DNA of 64,000 bases, from positions 62,001-126,000 of the forward strand of contig NZ_JARQWV010000005.1 in NCBI RefSeq assembly GCF_029543245.1. Direction: 5' to 3'. Position numbers and translations under genes: made by a program. The notes under the pieces are model-generated. The model ran no database searches. It had not been told where the DNA came from and was given only the letters and a program-made list of their open reading frames with translations. Shown here piece after piece: positions 63,686 to 64,000 of the stretch; position 1 is the stretch's first letter; each line of letters begins with the position of its first letter. The stretch comes from Caulobacter endophyticus (GTDB lineage: Bacteria > Pseudomonadota > Alphaproteobacteria > Caulobacterales > Caulobacteraceae).

Positions 63686-64000
63686 ATGGCCAAGACCCCT
63701 GCTAAGGCTCCCGAAGCCGCCGCCGAAAAGCCGGCCGCCGCCAAGAAGCCCGCCGCCACGAAGGCCGCCGCCGCTCCGGCCGCTGCTGCTGCTCCCAAGG
63801 CTCCGGCCGCCAAGAAGCCGGCCGCCCCGAAGGCCGCCGCCGCTCCCAAGGCCGCCGCTCCGGTCGCCGGTGAAGCCACCGGCAAGCTGGTGCAGATCAT
63901 CGGCGCCGTCGTCGACATCGAGTTCACCGGCGCCCTGCCGGCGATCCTGAACGCCGTCGAGACCACCAACATCGCCACCGGCCAGCGCCTGGTGTTCGAA
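63686..64000 (+). CDS. atpD: ATP synthase F1 subunit beta, N-terminal part (3' end outside window)
   Basis: The first 105 codons of the catalytic beta subunit; the P-loop lies outside. The usual N-terminal beta-barrel starts only at about residue 66 ([15 protein letters not shown]). Before it is a low-complexity leader of about 60 residues made of KAAAP, KKPAA and AAAPK units, with about a dozen lysines. It would make a disordered, basic tail. Such leaders occur in other Caulobacterales AtpD proteins; their role is not known to me. Confidence 0.96.
   Translation, partial: MAKTPAKAPEAAAEKPAAAKKPAATKAAAAPAAAAAPKAPAAKKPAAPKAAAAPKAAAPVAGEATGKLVQIIGAVVDIEFTGALPAILNAVETTNIATGQRLVFE

Overview
The window is GC-rich, densely coded chromosomal DNA that looks like an alphaproteobacterium of the Caulobacterales (Caulobacter or a close relative such as Phenylobacterium). 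The reasons are the sucC-sucD-sucA-sucB order, metX-metW, addB-addA, an amgK-murU pair, a separate atpH-atpA-atpG-atpD operon without F0 genes, an Ala/Lys/Pro-rich leader on AtpD, a TonB-dependent receptor beside an MFS porter, chemoreceptors typed like those of Caulobacter, and many short palindromic intergenic repeats. No rRNA, tRNA, CRISPR, prophage or insertion sequence was seen. Species assignment is inference.

Layout. 1-3.8 kb: 3' part of a catalase, a small membrane protein, an NAD(P)-binding epimerase-like protein, a YjbR-type protein and an aldo/keto reductase. 4-10.7 kb: the TCA-cycle operon sucCDAB on the minus strand, with a good promoter match, an upstream 22-bp palindrome and unusual hairpins between sucD and sucA. 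11-16.4 kb: a soluble PAS-PAS chemoreceptor and a three-domain GH18-like/CE4/GT2 envelope polysaccharide protein. 16.6-21.2 kb: MFS porter, TonB-dependent receptor and TetR regulator. 21.3-26.3 kb: DUF2141 and DUF2306 proteins, a divergent membrane LytTR regulator, a secreted unknown and a transmembrane chemoreceptor. 26.5-30 kb: polA and a small membrane protein.

30.3-34.4 kb: a tightly overlapping minus-strand operon sixA-DUF952-pyrD-TVP38/DedA-histidine kinase. 34.6-37.3 kb: metX, metW and an EEP-family phosphatase/nuclease. 37.5-44.5 kb: phospholipase D-like enzyme, P-II protein, methyltransferase, divergent gloB plus a cupin, GNAT acetyltransferase, mtgA, nitroreductase and a secreted unknown. 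44.5-53.9 kb: a minus-strand cluster tsaE-amgK-murU-addB-addA-trxA joining tRNA modification, peptidoglycan recycling and double-strand-break repair. 54-60.4 kb: a membrane-anchored CPDC protein, secreted unknowns, a thiolase, the lemA-TPM-TPM operon and small proteins. 60.5-64 kb: the F1 ATP synthase operon, running off the right edge inside atpD.

The most distinctive non-genic feature is a set of at least twelve palindromic intergenic repeats in three families. Several copies sit exactly at operon junctions. Their terminal GGGGGAGGA-like ends then act as the apparent ribosome binding site of the next gene (metW, addA), and in one case the repeat is read in frame into a TPM-domain protein.
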